From: Flavobacterium sp. HBTb2-11-1
Lineage (GTDB): Bacteria; Bacteroidota; Bacteroidia; Flavobacteriales; Flavobacteriaceae
NCBI RefSeq assembly: GCF_009826975.1
Contig: NZ_WUMO01000009.1
Span: forward strand, 1-64,000
Length of the DNA stretch: 64,000 bases
Direction: 5' to 3'
This document shows, piece after piece, positions 51,902 to 61,536 of the stretch. The stretch's first letter is position 1. Every line of letters begins with the position of its first letter. The notes under the pieces were generated by a model. It did not search any database. It saw nothing but the letters and a program-made list of their open reading frames with translations, and was not told where the DNA came from. Both the position numbers and the translations under genes were made by a program.

Positions 51902-51909
51902 TATATTTG
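51902..51909 (+). promoter_or_regulatory. Promoter of the second TonB-dependent receptor
   Basis: TATATTTG fits TAnnTTTG. A convincing TTG partner at the usual distance was not found. Confidence 0.6.
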
Positions 51910-51920
51910 CACTCGATAAT

Positions 51921-51940
51921 TTTTATTGAATCTAAATAAA
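51921..51940 (+). promoter_or_regulatory. Fur-box-like palindrome 3
   Basis: TTTTATTGAATCTAAATAAA lies directly after the promoter and before the start codon, with the TCTAAATAAA half identical to boxes 1 and 2. Confidence 0.6.
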
Positions 51941-51944
51941 TACC

Positions 51945-54248
51945 ATGAAATATAATTTACTATTTGCATTAGGATTATTAAGTTTTGTCTCTTACGGTCA
52001 AGATTATTCAAGCAATGAAACTGCTTCTTCAGTTACTGATACTGTAAAAAATAAAAAGGGAGAAATTCTTAACGAGGTTGTGGTTTCTAAAACAAAAGAA
52101 CCGAAACCAGTAACTGCAGTTCGCTCTGGATTAAAACCAATGGATAATCCGCAAACCATTCAAGTAATTGGTTCTGATGTTATCGAACAACAGCAAGCTA
52201 TCAGATTAAGCGAAGTTCTTAAAAATGCTAATGGTGTTTATGTAAGTTCTGCTCGTGGGGGCGCTACCGAATCTTTTTTCTCAAGAGGATATGATATGTC
52301 TGCCAACAACATGTTTAAAAATGGCTTTCGTTATAATTCAGGTTCAATCCCTGATGTTTCCGGCTTAGATAAAGTAGAATTCTTAAAAGGTGGTTCTGCC
52401 CTATTATTTGGAAACGTGGCGCCAGGAGGAATTTTAAACTTAGTAACCAAAACGCCTCAATTCAAAAGCGGTGGAGAAATCTCAATGCAGTTTGGAAGCT
52501 ATGCTTACTATAAACCAGCATTCGATTTTTATGGAGGCCTAAATAAATCTATTGCTTTTAGAATTAACGGTTCTTATGAGAATTCAGAAAGTTTCAGAGA
52601 TGTTGTAAAAAACGAACGCGTATATGTAAATCCGTCGTTACTTTTTATTGTTAGTCCAAAAACACAAATCACGGTTCAAGGAGATTATTTAAGTGCAGAT
52701 TGGACGCCAGATTTTGGAACCGGAATTATCGGTAAAGAAATCTTAGACTTGCCTCGCAATGCTTTCTATGGAGCGCTTTGGTCAAATGGTACTACTAAAT
52801 CTTCTAGTGCATCGGTTTTATTAAATCACGATTTCAATAAAAACTGGAAACTGAACTTCAATAGTTCTTATCAGACATACAACAGAACACAAAAATCTAC
52901 AGCCCAACTATCTAATTTAGATGATACAAAAATATATCCAACTCCAGGTTACTGGAACAGAGGATTAACTCAAGGAAAGAACTTAGAACAAATCTTAGGT
53001 GATCAATTAAGCTTACAAGGAAACTTTAATACAGGATCTGTAAAACATCAAATTTTTACAGGTGTAGATTGGGAAAACTCATTTGCAACAGCTTATACTT
53101 ACGCTTTTAGTGAAGAAAAAGTAAAAGTAAACGGTAAATATGATCCTAGTCTTTATGACACAATTTATCTTTTTGATTTTGATCCCTCAACGCAAAGAAA
53201 TGATATTCCAAATGCAAGAGCAACACAAATCGGAAAAACAGAAACAAATCGTTTTGGAGTTTATTTCCAAGATTTAATTTCGATTACAGAGAAATTTAAA
53301 GTACTTGCTGGAATTCGTTGGTCATGGCAAGAAGCTGAAGTAACAACATATAAGGAAACTTCTACCGGAGCAGGAAATCCTGAAAAAGCAACACCAACTG
53401 TTGCTCCAAAGCGTTTAGATAATGCGTTTTCTCCAAAGGTAGGATTAGTATATCAGCCTTTAAAAGACATGTCATTATTTGCTAGTTACTCTAGTTCATT
53501 TACACCAAATACAGGAACAACAATTGACTTGCAACCATTAGAAGCATCTATCATAGATCAATATGAAGCTGGAATCAAAAAAGATTTCTGGAATGGTGCC
53601 TTAAGCACAAATGTAACCGTTTACCAAATCACAAATAGCAATTTAGCACAAACTGCAGAGTTTAATGCTGACGGGTCTCTTAATACAGATACAACTAAAA
53701 AGACTTTAGGCGGAGGAACAAAAAGTAAAGGAATCGAAATTGATATTACAGCGAGACCTGTTGAAGGCTTAAGCATTATTGGTGGTTACAGTTACAACGA
53801 CATGCGTTACGTTAACACATCTGGAACACAAGGGAGTTTTGTTGAAGGTGACCGCGTAGTAAGAACGCCGCAAAATACCGCGAACTTGAGTTTCTTTTAT
53901 ACTTTGCCATCTGGTGTCTTGAAAGGCCTATCTTTTGGAGCTATCGGAAACTATATTGGAGACCGTTTGGGCGGATGGAATGATGATTATGTTTGGACTG
54001 CTGTTAAACCTACACCAACAAATCCTAAACCTGACCCTGCATATACCGTAACGATTAGAGATCGTGATATTCCATTAGAAGGCTATGTTACAATTGATGC
54101 GTCTGTCGGATATACTTGGAGAAAATGGTCTGTACTTTGCAAATTATCAAACATTACAAACGAATTAAATTATACAGTTCACGAAAATTATAGTGTGAAC
54201 CCAATTGCTCCTCGTCAGGTTATGACAAGCTTGCGATACAAGTTCTAA
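51945..54248 (+). CDS. TonB-dependent siderophore receptor
   Basis: The 767 residues have a signal peptide ending VSYGQ. A short linker leads into the plug domain (MDNPQTIQVIGSDVIEQQQA, then DKVEFLKGGSALLFGNVAPG and LNLVTKTPQ), which is the siderophore subclass. The barrel ends in the aromatic YKF expected of outer-membrane proteins. No carboxypeptidase-like domain precedes the plug, unlike the first receptor. A Fur-like box precedes it, and a strong terminator follows. Confidence 0.92.
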   Translation: MKYNLLFALGLLSFVSYGQDYSSNETASSVTDTVKNKKGEILNEVVVSKTKEPKPVTAVRSGLKPMDNPQTIQVIGSDVIEQQQAIRLSEVLKNANGVYVSSARGGATESFFSRGYDMSANNMFKNGFRYNSGSIPDVSGLDKVEFLKGGSALLFGNVAPGGILNLVTKTPQFKSGGEISMQFGSYAYYKPAFDFYGGLNKSIAFRINGSYENSESFRDVVKNERVYVNPSLLFIVSPKTQITVQGDYLSADWTPDFGTGIIGKEILDLPRNAFYGALWSNGTTKSSSASVLLNHDFNKNWKLNFNSSYQTYNRTQKSTAQLSNLDDTKIYPTPGYWNRGLTQGKNLEQILGDQLSLQGNFNTGSVKHQIFTGVDWENSFATAYTYAFSEEKVKVNGKYDPSLYDTIYLFDFDPSTQRNDIPNARATQIGKTETNRFGVYFQDLISITEKFKVLAGIRWSWQEAEVTTYKETSTGAGNPEKATPTVAPKRLDNAFSPKVGLVYQPLKDMSLFASYSSSFTPNTGTTIDLQPLEASIIDQYEAGIKKDFWNGALSTNVTVYQITNSNLAQTAEFNADGSLNTDTTKKTLGGGTKSKGIEIDITARPVEGLSIIGGYSYNDMRYVNTSGTQGSFVEGDRVVRTPQNTANLSFFYTLPSGVLKGLSFGAIGNYIGDRLGGWNDDYVWTAVKPTPTNPKPDPAYTVTIRDRDIPLEGYVTIDASVGYTWRKWSVLCKLSNITNELNYTVHENYSVNPIAPRQVMTSLRYKF

Positions 54249-54273
54249 AATATTGAATTAGAGTTTTTTGATT

Positions 54274-54319
54274 TATCCCAAGATTTTCGAGTAAAACTGA
54301 AAATCTTGGGATTTTTATT
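54274..54319 (+). terminator. Terminator of the second TonB-dependent receptor
   Basis: ATCCCAAGATTTTC pairs perfectly with GAAAATCTTGGGAT, followed by a T-rich tail. Confidence 0.92.
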
Positions 54320-54387
54320 TTATGTCAAATGCTAATTCAATTAACACTATTTTTGTTTGAAATTATAATCCGTAAAACAAATCCAAA

Positions 54388-55704
54388 ATGTCAGATTCCA
54401 AGAAAAATCAATTGCAAAAAAGTTTAGGCCTTAGTTTTAATATTGCCGTTTTAATTGGAGGAACAATCGGCGTCGGAATCTTAAGAACACCTGGAACTAT
54501 AGCAGAAATGCTAAACAATTATTGGCTTATTTTGGCTTCTTGGCTTTTTGGAGGTTTGTATGTTTTATTGGGAGCCAATTCGTATTCAGAATTGGCGACA
54601 ATGCTGCCAAAAGCTGGCGGGTCTTACAATTATATTAAAAGAGCTTTGGGCGATTACGCTGGATTTCTTTCTGGCTGGTACGATTATATAGTAAATGCCA
54701 TTCCTCCTGCTTTTTATTGCATTGTAATTAGCGAATATACGATTATTCTATTTCCACAATTAGCCAATTATGCAACAGTAATGTCCATTTCTTTATTGGT
54801 AGCATTTGTATTGCTGCATTTAAGCGGCGTAAAAAATGGAAGCTTGATTCAGCAGATTACCAGTTTATTAAAAGTGATTTGTTTTGTGGCTTTGGTTGTG
54901 GCTTGTTTTATGTATTCTGGAGTTGAAGTTCCGTCAATTAAAAGCGATAATTCTATTTTTCAAATTGGACTTATTTTTGGATTTTTCAAATCATTACAGC
55001 TTATTATCGGGACTTACAATGGCTGGAATGCTGTATGTTTTTTTGCTGAAGAAAATGAAAATCCAAACAAAAATATTCCGAAATCTTTATACAGCGGAGT
55101 TTTACTTGTTGTAGCCATTTACATTTTGGTTAATGCCGCTTTCTTTCATGTTTTACCAATCGAAACATTAGCAAAATCGAATCTAGCCGCAGCCGAAGTG
55201 GCTAAAATTCTTTTCGGCGAAAGCGGAGCTCAAATTGTAACCGTAATTTCAATCTTTTCTTTAATTAGCATTTTGAATGCCTTTATGATGATTCCTCCAA
55301 GAATTTTATATGGATTAAGCCGTGACGGTTTTTTTATCGAAAAAGGAACTCAAGTAAACAAAGGCGGAACACCAATTGTAGCGCTTTTGGTCTCATCAGT
55401 TTTCAGCTTGTTTTTAATCTGCATTGGTTCTTTTGAAGTTCTATTTTCATTCGCCGCTTTTATCTCTATAATTGTTTGGGGACTGGCATATTATTCGCTT
55501 TTAAAACTAAGAACTACCGAACCAAATTTACCAAGACCATATCGTTCTTTTTGGTATCCGTGGACCACAATAATAGCCTTAATATTTTCTATTGCATTAC
55601 TTGCCGGATTTATTTACAGCGATCCAAAAAGCTTTATTATAATTGTAGGTATTGCGATCGCTTCTTATCCTCTGTTTTTGCTTTTGAAGAAAAAACAAAA
55701 GTAA
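54388..55704 (+). CDS. APC-family amino-acid permease
   Basis: The 438 residues have about twelve transmembrane helices. The first helix carries the substrate-binding glycine motif IGGTIGVGILRTPGTIAEM, and helix 6 contains the YNGWNAVCFFAEENENPNKNIP segment typical of APC permeases. It moves amino acids or related amines. No metabolic neighbour narrows the substrate. Confidence 0.9.
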   Translation: MSDSKKNQLQKSLGLSFNIAVLIGGTIGVGILRTPGTIAEMLNNYWLILASWLFGGLYVLLGANSYSELATMLPKAGGSYNYIKRALGDYAGFLSGWYDYIVNAIPPAFYCIVISEYTIILFPQLANYATVMSISLLVAFVLLHLSGVKNGSLIQQITSLLKVICFVALVVACFMYSGVEVPSIKSDNSIFQIGLIFGFFKSLQLIIGTYNGWNAVCFFAEENENPNKNIPKSLYSGVLLVVAIYILVNAAFFHVLPIETLAKSNLAAAEVAKILFGESGAQIVTVISIFSLISILNAFMMIPPRILYGLSRDGFFIEKGTQVNKGGTPIVALLVSSVFSLFLICIGSFEVLFSFAAFISIIVWGLAYYSLLKLRTTEPNLPRPYRSFWYPWTTIIALIFSIALLAGFIYSDPKSFIIIVGIAIASYPLFLLLKKKQK

Positions 55705-55744
55705 TACAAAACTTACTTTTATTTTGTTTTTTAATAAAATGCAC

Positions 55745-55752
55745 TATTTTTG
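55745..55752 (+). promoter_or_regulatory. Promoter of the frameshifted kinase-like gene
   Basis: TATTTTTG fits TAnnTTTG exactly, and a TTG box lies at 55724-55726, 18 bp upstream. The start codon follows 12 bp downstream. Confidence 0.7.
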
Positions 55753-55763
55753 CATTTAACAAT

Positions 55764-56389
55764 ATGAAACATGAATTACAACTTATCATTTCAGGAAAGA
55801 GCAAAGTTAAGCATGGAGCAATTATCCAAGCAGCAGCCAGTTACCTTAGAAGAAGCCAAAGCTCAAGTACAATGGCTAAAGAATTCAAGCATTTCAAAAA
55901 ACAAGAAAAAGAGACCTTAGAAGATTTATAGAATTAAATAATCTTTGGATTCTAGATATTAATCTTGAAGATTACCTTTCTGAAGGAGCAGAGCAAAAAG
56001 TCTATCTAAAAGATGGAAAGCATGTAATCAAACTTAATGATTCCATTTATTACAATTCCTGGATAGATTACTTCAATAATTTATTGTTAAATAACTTCTT
56101 TTTTCCAGATACTGCATACAATTTACAAGGCTTTTTCAAAAACAAAGATATTATATATGCAGTTGTTGAACAACCTTTTGTAAAAGCAACTGAACCAACA
56201 GATTTAGAAGTTGTAAAGAAGTTTATGCTTGTAAACGGTTTTCTAAATACCAAAAACAATGATTATTATAATCCTGACCTAGGAATTATTCTTGAAGATC
56301 TTCACGACGAAAATGTATTGACAGAAAATGGTATTCTCCAATTTATAGATACCGTTTTCTATATAAAAGATAATTTTTACGAGAATTAA
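55764..56389 (+). pseudogene. Polyvalent-protein-type kinase-like gene interrupted by a -1 frameshift
   Basis: Frame 1 (55764-55931) encodes an N-terminal part containing LQLIISGKSKVKHGAIIQAA and MAKEFKHFKKQEKE, then stops. The continuation in the -1 frame, from about 55910, reads RRFIELNNLWILDINLEDYL, then SEGAEQKVYLKDGKHVIKLN, NNFFFPDTAYNLQGFF and PDLGIILEDLHDENVL. Together these make the usual single protein of the family I know as Ser/Thr/Tyr kinases found in polyvalent proteins. The switch falls in GAAAAAG, so a one-A loss, ribosomal slippage, or a sequencing error are the candidate reasons. A good promoter precedes it. Confidence 0.7.
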
Positions 56390-56478
56390 AAAAATAATTT
56401 CGTAAAAAAAACAGAACTTCTACTGACATAACGTTGTCACTTCATGCCATTTAATTTGCATAACAAAACACAAAAAAG

Positions 56479-57102
56479 ATGAGCAAATTAGATTTAACCA
56501 AAACAGACAAAACGTACTATAATGCCAAAATCAACCCCGAAATTGTCTTTATAGAAAAAGCGAATTATATATCGATTACAGGTCAAGGTGATCCTTCTGG
56601 AAAAGATTTTTCAGAAAAAATTCAAGCATTATACATCACGGCGTATGTCATTAAATTTATGCATAAAGCGATGGATAACGATTTTGTTGTTCCAAAATTA
56701 GAAGCATTGTGGAGTTTTGATAATGAAAAATACGCATCAATCTCAATGGATGAAGCTCCGCTGAAAATACCTCGCGCTGAATGGAATTACAGAATCATGA
56801 TTAGAATGCCCGATTTTGTAACTCGAGAACAAACCGAAAAAGCTATTGCCATTGCGGTCAATAAAAAACAAAATGAATTAGCCAAAACAATTGAATTCTT
56901 TGAAATGGAAGAAGGTAAAGTAATTCAGGTTCTCCATATTGGTCCTTTTGATACAGAACCGCAAACGCTAAAAAAAATTCTAAAATTTAGCACTGAAAAC
57001 AATCTTCAACAGAACGGGTTGCATCATGAAATTTATCTTTCAGACTTTCGCAAAACAGCTCCTGAAAAACTGAAAACAATACTTAGAGAACCTGTAAAAT
57101 AG
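56479..57102 (+). CDS. GyrI-like small-molecule-binding protein
   Basis: The 207 residues fit the GyrI-like fold as found in standalone SOUL/BmrR-type ligand-binding proteins: IVFIEKANYISITGQGDPSG at the start, LEALWSFDNEKYASI, PRAEWNYRIMIRMPDFV and VIQVLHIGPFDTEPQTLKKI. It lacks a DNA-binding domain. It may bind hydrophobic cations or drugs in the cytoplasm. It stands alone. Confidence 0.88.
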   Translation: MSKLDLTKTDKTYYNAKINPEIVFIEKANYISITGQGDPSGKDFSEKIQALYITAYVIKFMHKAMDNDFVVPKLEALWSFDNEKYASISMDEAPLKIPRAEWNYRIMIRMPDFVTREQTEKAIAIAVNKKQNELAKTIEFFEMEEGKVIQVLHIGPFDTEPQTLKKILKFSTENNLQQNGLHHEIYLSDFRKTAPEKLKTILREPVK

Positions 57103-57220
57103 TGTATTTAATAGCCACAAATTCACGAATTATATTCTTCAAATAAAGAATTGCAAAAATAAAATTCGTTTACCCGAGCGATAGCGAATAGGCGAAGCAA
57201 TTCGTAGCAAAAAAAAAAAA

Positions 57221-57253
57221 AGACCTAACAGGTTTTAAAAACCTGTTAGGTCT
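57221..57253 (-). terminator. Terminator of valS
   Basis: AGACCTAACAGGTTTT pairs with AAAACCTGTTAGGTCT almost without a loop; on the minus strand a run of about twelve T residues follows. Confidence 0.9.
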
Positions 57254-57274
57254 GCTTATAAAAAGAAATATTTC

Positions 57275-59908
57275 TTATTTCAAACCAGCCAAACTCTGCT
57301 CGATTGTAGCAATTTTTGCTAAAGCATCAGCTTGTTTTTGTTTTTCTAAATTAAGTACTTTCTCCGGAGCTCCGTTAACGAATTTCTCATTTGAAAGTTT
57401 CGCTTCAACCGATTTCAAGAATCCTTTTGTATAATTCAATTCTTCTGTCAGTTTTGCAATTTCTGCTTCAACGTCAATATTTCCAGTAATCGGAATGAAA
57501 TATTCATTAGATTTTACACGGAAAGACAAAGCGCCATCAACTTTTTCAGAAACATATTCGAAAGCAGAAACGTTTCCTAATTTCGTGATAATTGAATCAA
57601 AATAAGTAGAAACATTTTCGCTGTTGATTCCTTTTAATTCGATTGCATCTTTAAATGGAATATTTTTATCTTTTCTGATGGTTCTAATTCCTGAAATTAC
57701 TTCAATAGAATTTTCGAAATCAGCAATTAATTTTGCATCAAACGGTTTTACTTCTGGCCAAGTCGAAACAATTAAAGCTTCTTCTGGAGCTCTTTCCGTA
57801 ATTAACTGCCAAATCTCTTCTGTCAAGAAAGGCATAAATGGATGCAATAACTTCAAGTTGTTTTCTAACATTTCGATCGCTTTCGCGAAAGTTATGCTAT
57901 CAATTGGCTGTTGGTATGCAGGTTTAATCATTTCTAAGAACCAAGAACAGAAATCATCCCAAACCAATTTATAGATTGCCATCAATGAATCTGAAATTCT
58001 GTATTTCTCAAAATTATCTTCAATATCAACCAAAGTCTGCTGTAATTTAGCTTCGTACCATTCAATAGCTACTTTTGATGATTCTGGCTGTGCTATAGTT
58101 TCAGAAACTTCCCAACCTTTAATCAATTTGAAAGCATTCCAGATTTTGTTTGAAAACGCTTTTCCTTGAAGGCATAATTCTTCGTCAAACATAATATCGT
58201 TTCCTGCAGAAGCACTTAAAAGCAATCCTACACGAACACCGTCGGCACCAAATTTCTCGATCAAGTCTAAAGGATCTGGAGAGTTTCCTAATGATTTAGA
58301 CATTTTACGGCGCTGTTTATCACGAACTAAACCTGTCAAATATACGTTTGTAAATGGTTTTTCGCCTGCATATTCGTAACCTGCGATAATCATTCTTGCC
58401 ACCCAGAAAAATAAAATATCCGGACCCGTTACCAAGTCATTTGTTGGATAGTAATATTTAAAATCTGGACTTTCTGGATCCATAATACCACCGAAAACAG
58501 ACATTGGCCATAACCACGAAGAAAACCAAGTGTCTAATGCGTCAACATCTTGTTTTAAGCTGTCGGTTGTTAGTTGCGGGTTGTTGGTTTTTTCTTTTGC
58601 TAATGCTAACGCATCTTCGATGTTTTCTGCAACTACGAAATCTTCTTTTCCGTCTCCGTAATAGTAAGCCGGAATTTGTTGTCCCCACCATAACTGGCGA
58701 GAAATATTCCAATCACGAATATTGTTTAACCAATGCGCATAAGTATTTTCGAAACGTTTTGGATGCAATTTAATATCTCCTGTTTCTAAAACCGATTTAA
58801 TTGCTGGTTTTACCAATTCTTCCATTTTCAAGAACCATTGGTCTGATAATCTTGGCTCGATTACCGCTTTTGTTCTTTCAGAAGTTCCTACTTTATTTAA
58901 GTGTGTTTCTGTTTTTGCTAAAGCTCCAATTTCTTGAAGTTCTTTTTCAATTTCAGTACGAACTACAAAACGGTCTTTTCCTTGATAGTGTAATCCGAAG
59001 CTGTTTAATGTCGCATCTTCATTAAAAATATCAACGATTTCAAGATTGTGTTTTTCACCCAATGTTTTATCGTTCATATCGTGCGCAGGCGTTACTTTCA
59101 AACATCCTGTACCGAATTCAACATCCACATATTCGTCTTCGATAATCGGAATCACTCGACCGCAAATTGGAACGATGGCGCTTTTACCTTTTAAATGTGT
59201 AAAACGCTCATCATTCGGATTAATGCAGATGGCAGTATCTCCAAAAATAGTTTCTGGTCGCGTTGTAGCAATGGTCAAGAAATCTTCTGAACCTTCAATT
59301 TTATATTTTAAGAAAAATAATTTTCCTTGCTGTTCTTCGTAAATTACTTCTTCGTCAGAAAGAGTAGTTTTTGCTTCTGGATCCCAGTTTACCATACGGT
59401 ATCCTCTGTAGATTAATCCTTTGTTGTATAAATCCACAAACGATTTAATTACAGAAGCAGACATATCTGGATCCATTGTAAATTTAGTGCGTTCCCAATC
59501 GCAAGAAGCACCTAATTTTTTAAGCTGTTCTAAGATTGTTCCACCATATTTATCTGTCCATTCCCAAGCATGTTTTAGGAATTCCTCTCGGGTCAAATCG
59601 TTTTTATTGATTCCTTCAGCTTTTAATTTCGCTACTACTTTTGCCTCGGTAGCAATCGAAGCGTGATCTGTTCCAGGAACCCAACAAGCGTTGAAACCTT
59701 TAAGACGTGCTCTACGAATTAAAACATCTTGAATCGTATTATTCAACATATGTCCCATGTGAAGGACTCCAGTGACGTTTGGCGGTGGGATTACAATGGT
59801 GTACGGTGTTCTATGATCTGGTTCTGAATGAAAATAGTTGTTTTTCATCCAGTAATCATACCATTTACTCTCAATCGTCTTAGCGTCAAATTGTGCTGGA
59901 ATTGTCAT
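57275..59908 (-). CDS. valS: Valine--tRNA ligase
   Basis: The 877 residues show the class I signatures: PPPNVTGVLHMGHMLN (HIGH) near residue 38 and KMSKSLGNSPDPLD (KMSKS) near 530. The editing domain carries TTRPETIFGDTAI and GTGCLKVTPAHDMND. A C-terminal coiled coil (EIAKLTEELNYTKGFLKSVE) is the valine-specific arm. It charges tRNA-Val and edits threonine. The terminator is directly downstream. Upstream (59909-60196) is an imperfect inverted repeat built on GTTTAATCG / CGATTAAAC. Confidence 0.97.
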   Translation of the reverse strand: MTIPAQFDAKTIESKWYDYWMKNNYFHSEPDHRTPYTIVIPPPNVTGVLHMGHMLNNTIQDVLIRRARLKGFNACWVPGTDHASIATEAKVVAKLKAEGINKNDLTREEFLKHAWEWTDKYGGTILEQLKKLGASCDWERTKFTMDPDMSASVIKSFVDLYNKGLIYRGYRMVNWDPEAKTTLSDEEVIYEEQQGKLFFLKYKIEGSEDFLTIATTRPETIFGDTAICINPNDERFTHLKGKSAIVPICGRVIPIIEDEYVDVEFGTGCLKVTPAHDMNDKTLGEKHNLEIVDIFNEDATLNSFGLHYQGKDRFVVRTEIEKELQEIGALAKTETHLNKVGTSERTKAVIEPRLSDQWFLKMEELVKPAIKSVLETGDIKLHPKRFENTYAHWLNNIRDWNISRQLWWGQQIPAYYYGDGKEDFVVAENIEDALALAKEKTNNPQLTTDSLKQDVDALDTWFSSWLWPMSVFGGIMDPESPDFKYYYPTNDLVTGPDILFFWVARMIIAGYEYAGEKPFTNVYLTGLVRDKQRRKMSKSLGNSPDPLDLIEKFGADGVRVGLLLSASAGNDIMFDEELCLQGKAFSNKIWNAFKLIKGWEVSETIAQPESSKVAIEWYEAKLQQTLVDIEDNFEKYRISDSLMAIYKLVWDDFCSWFLEMIKPAYQQPIDSITFAKAIEMLENNLKLLHPFMPFLTEEIWQLITERAPEEALIVSTWPEVKPFDAKLIADFENSIEVISGIRTIRKDKNIPFKDAIELKGINSENVSTYFDSIITKLGNVSAFEYVSEKVDGALSFRVKSNEYFIPITGNIDVEAEIAKLTEELNYTKGFLKSVEAKLSNEKFVNGAPEKVLNLEKQKQADALAKIATIEQSLAGLK

Positions 59909-60196
59909 TTACTAGGGTTGTTTAATCGTTAATTTGTTTAACCGTTTAATCGGTTTTGATCATCGAATTTCAAATTGATTTGCTTTCTTGTTTGCTGTTT
60001 AAAAAAATCATTTATAAATCAATCTCAAGGATTAAACAAATAAACGATTAAACAGTTAAACAAAAAAATGGTTCAATTTTTGTATTTATAACTGACAGCA
60101 AAAGTAAATAATTAAGTAGACTATAAAAAGAGAAATAATAATTTGTGTGTTAATTAAAAGAATGTATATTTACTTACAATTAAAAAAAGATTTCAT
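59909..60196. other. Intergenic stretch with an inverted GTTTAATCGTTAATTTG-type repeat
   Basis: GTTTAATCGTTAATTTGTTT near 59923 faces AAACAAATAAACGATTAAAC near 60032, an imperfect long hairpin in the divergent valS-DUF1573 gap. No convincing promoter box was found for either gene. Confidence 0.5.
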
Positions 60197-60577
60197 ATGA
60201 AAAATGCAGCCTCTTTTATTGCAGTTTTATTGTTTAGTGCAATAAGTTATGCGCAAAATGGCCCAAAAATTGAATTTGCAGCCCCTGATAATACAATTGA
60301 TTATGGAAAAATTTCTAAAAGTGACAATGGGCTTCGTTCATTTGAATTTACCAACACTGGAGATGCTCCTTTATTAATTACAGGTGCAGAATCTACAGTA
60401 AGTTCAATTATTGTGACTAAACCTGCGGCAGCCATTATGCCGGGCAAAAAAGGAAAAATTGATGTAAAATATAATATGGTCGCAGGACCTATCCGTAAAA
60501 CTATTACTGTTGAAACAAACGCAGTAAACTATCCTGACGGAAGAGTAGCTCTTAAAATTAAGGGTGAAGTTCAATAA
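60197..60577 (+). CDS. DUF1573 secreted protein
   Basis: The 126 residues have a signal peptide ending ISYAQ. A DUF1573 Ig-like domain (ASPM/MSP-like) follows: FAAPDNTIDYGKISKSDNG, RSFEFTNTGDAPLLITGAES and PGKKGKIDVKYN. Proteins with this domain are abundant in Bacteroidota and probably act in the periplasm or on the surface. Their exact task is not known. Confidence 0.9.
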   Translation: MKNAASFIAVLLFSAISYAQNGPKIEFAAPDNTIDYGKISKSDNGLRSFEFTNTGDAPLLITGAESTVSSIIVTKPAAAIMPGKKGKIDVKYNMVAGPIRKTITVETNAVNYPDGRVALKIKGEVQ

Positions 60578-60599
60578 GAATCAAATAATCTAAAATAAC

Positions 60600-60635
60600 A
60601 AAAATAGCTGTCTCAAATGGACGGCTATTTTTTTT
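60600..60635 (+). terminator. Terminator of the DUF1573 gene
   Basis: AAATAGCTGTC pairs with GACGGCTATTT (one wobble), followed by a T-run. Confidence 0.85.
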
Positions 60636-60651
60636 AAAGCTTCAGAGAAGC

Positions 60652-60788
60652 GAAATATTTATAGCAAAAGAATAAATGTTTACAACATAAAGCTCCAGAG
60701 GAGCGTGATATATTAATTCTACAGAAAAAATATGTCGCTCCTCTGGAGCTTTATCCATTTTTGATATTACCAATTCTATAAATATTTC
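60652..60788. repeat. Nested palindrome AGCTCCAGAGGAGCG with GAAATATTTATAG outer arms
   Basis: The inner arms TAAAGCTCCAGAGGAGCG and CGCTCCTCTGGAGCTTTA (60688-60705 and 60736-60753) are perfect complements. The outer GAAATATTTATAG and CTATAAATATTTC are too. A small ACCCCGCTGGGGT hairpin follows at about 60790. No gene is present. Confidence 0.8.
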
Positions 60789-60840
60789 ACCCCGCTGGGG
60801 TTTTTACAGATAAAAAAATGTTATAAATATTTCTGTCCAA

Positions 60841-60866
60841 TAAAAAAACTGTCCTTTTGAGACAGC
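60841..60866 (-). terminator. Terminator of the lipoprotein gene at 60916
   Basis: On the minus strand, CTGTC pairs with GACAG around a short loop and is followed by T residues. Confidence 0.6.
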
Positions 60867-60915
60867 TTCGTTTTATTTTTGAAGAGAAACATCTTGCTTC
60901 TCAAATCTTTCTTCT

Positions 60916-61398
60916 TTATTTAGCAGTGCATTCAGCGGTATCAAATTTATACTTTACGCTTTCAAAGTCAATTGGTTTGTCTTTTACTAAATAAGTAACT
61001 CCCATTGTAGTCTGCATAGTTCCGTTTCCTAAAATAAGCTGATTATTGCGTTTTAAAAGTGCCATCGGATTTTTGAATGTTTTGTCCCCGTTTACGTTGT
61101 CTTTAAAAGTATAATCTACAAACAGCGTATCTCCATGAAACTCTCCTGCAACTTCACCCGTTCTAACAGTTGAAGGTGCGACTCTCATAACCATGTCTCC
61201 AGTTAATTTTCCGTTTTTTAAAGTATTTAATTTTAAATCTATTGTGTCCTTTTCATAAATTGCTTTGTAACATGCCGTGCTTACTATTGTTTCAGCTTCT
61301 GCTTTTGCAGCTTCAGCGGCTTTTTGTTTTTCTTCATTTTTACAGCTTTGCAATCCAATGAAGGATAAAAGCAAACAAGATAAGGTTAGATTTCTCAT
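60916..61398 (-). CDS. Lipoprotein of unknown function
   Basis: The 160 residues have a lipobox LQSC at Cys 19, a lysine/alanine/glutamate-rich linker (KQKAAEAAKAEAETIV) and a beta-rich domain (MRVAPSTVRTGEVAGEFHGD, LFVDYTFKDNVNGDKTF). I recognise no family, though such domains are common in Flavobacteria. It lies between a palindromic repeat and the OmpA gene. Confidence 0.7.
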   Translation of the reverse strand: MRNLTLSCLLLSFIGLQSCKNEEKQKAAEAAKAEAETIVSTACYKAIYEKDTIDLKLNTLKNGKLTGDMVMRVAPSTVRTGEVAGEFHGDTLFVDYTFKDNVNGDKTFKNPMALLKRNNQLILGNGTMQTTMGVTYLVKDKPIDFESVKYKFDTAECTAK

Positions 61399-61536
61399 AA
61401 TATTTTTTCATTTTGTTGATATTACTATAAAATTAAAGAAAAAAGGTTTCAACAAAAAGGTTTTTGACAAAGTTTTTCTGTAAAAATGTAACCCCACAGG
61501 TTTAAAACTTATCGGGTTTACTAAGTTTCAAAAAAG

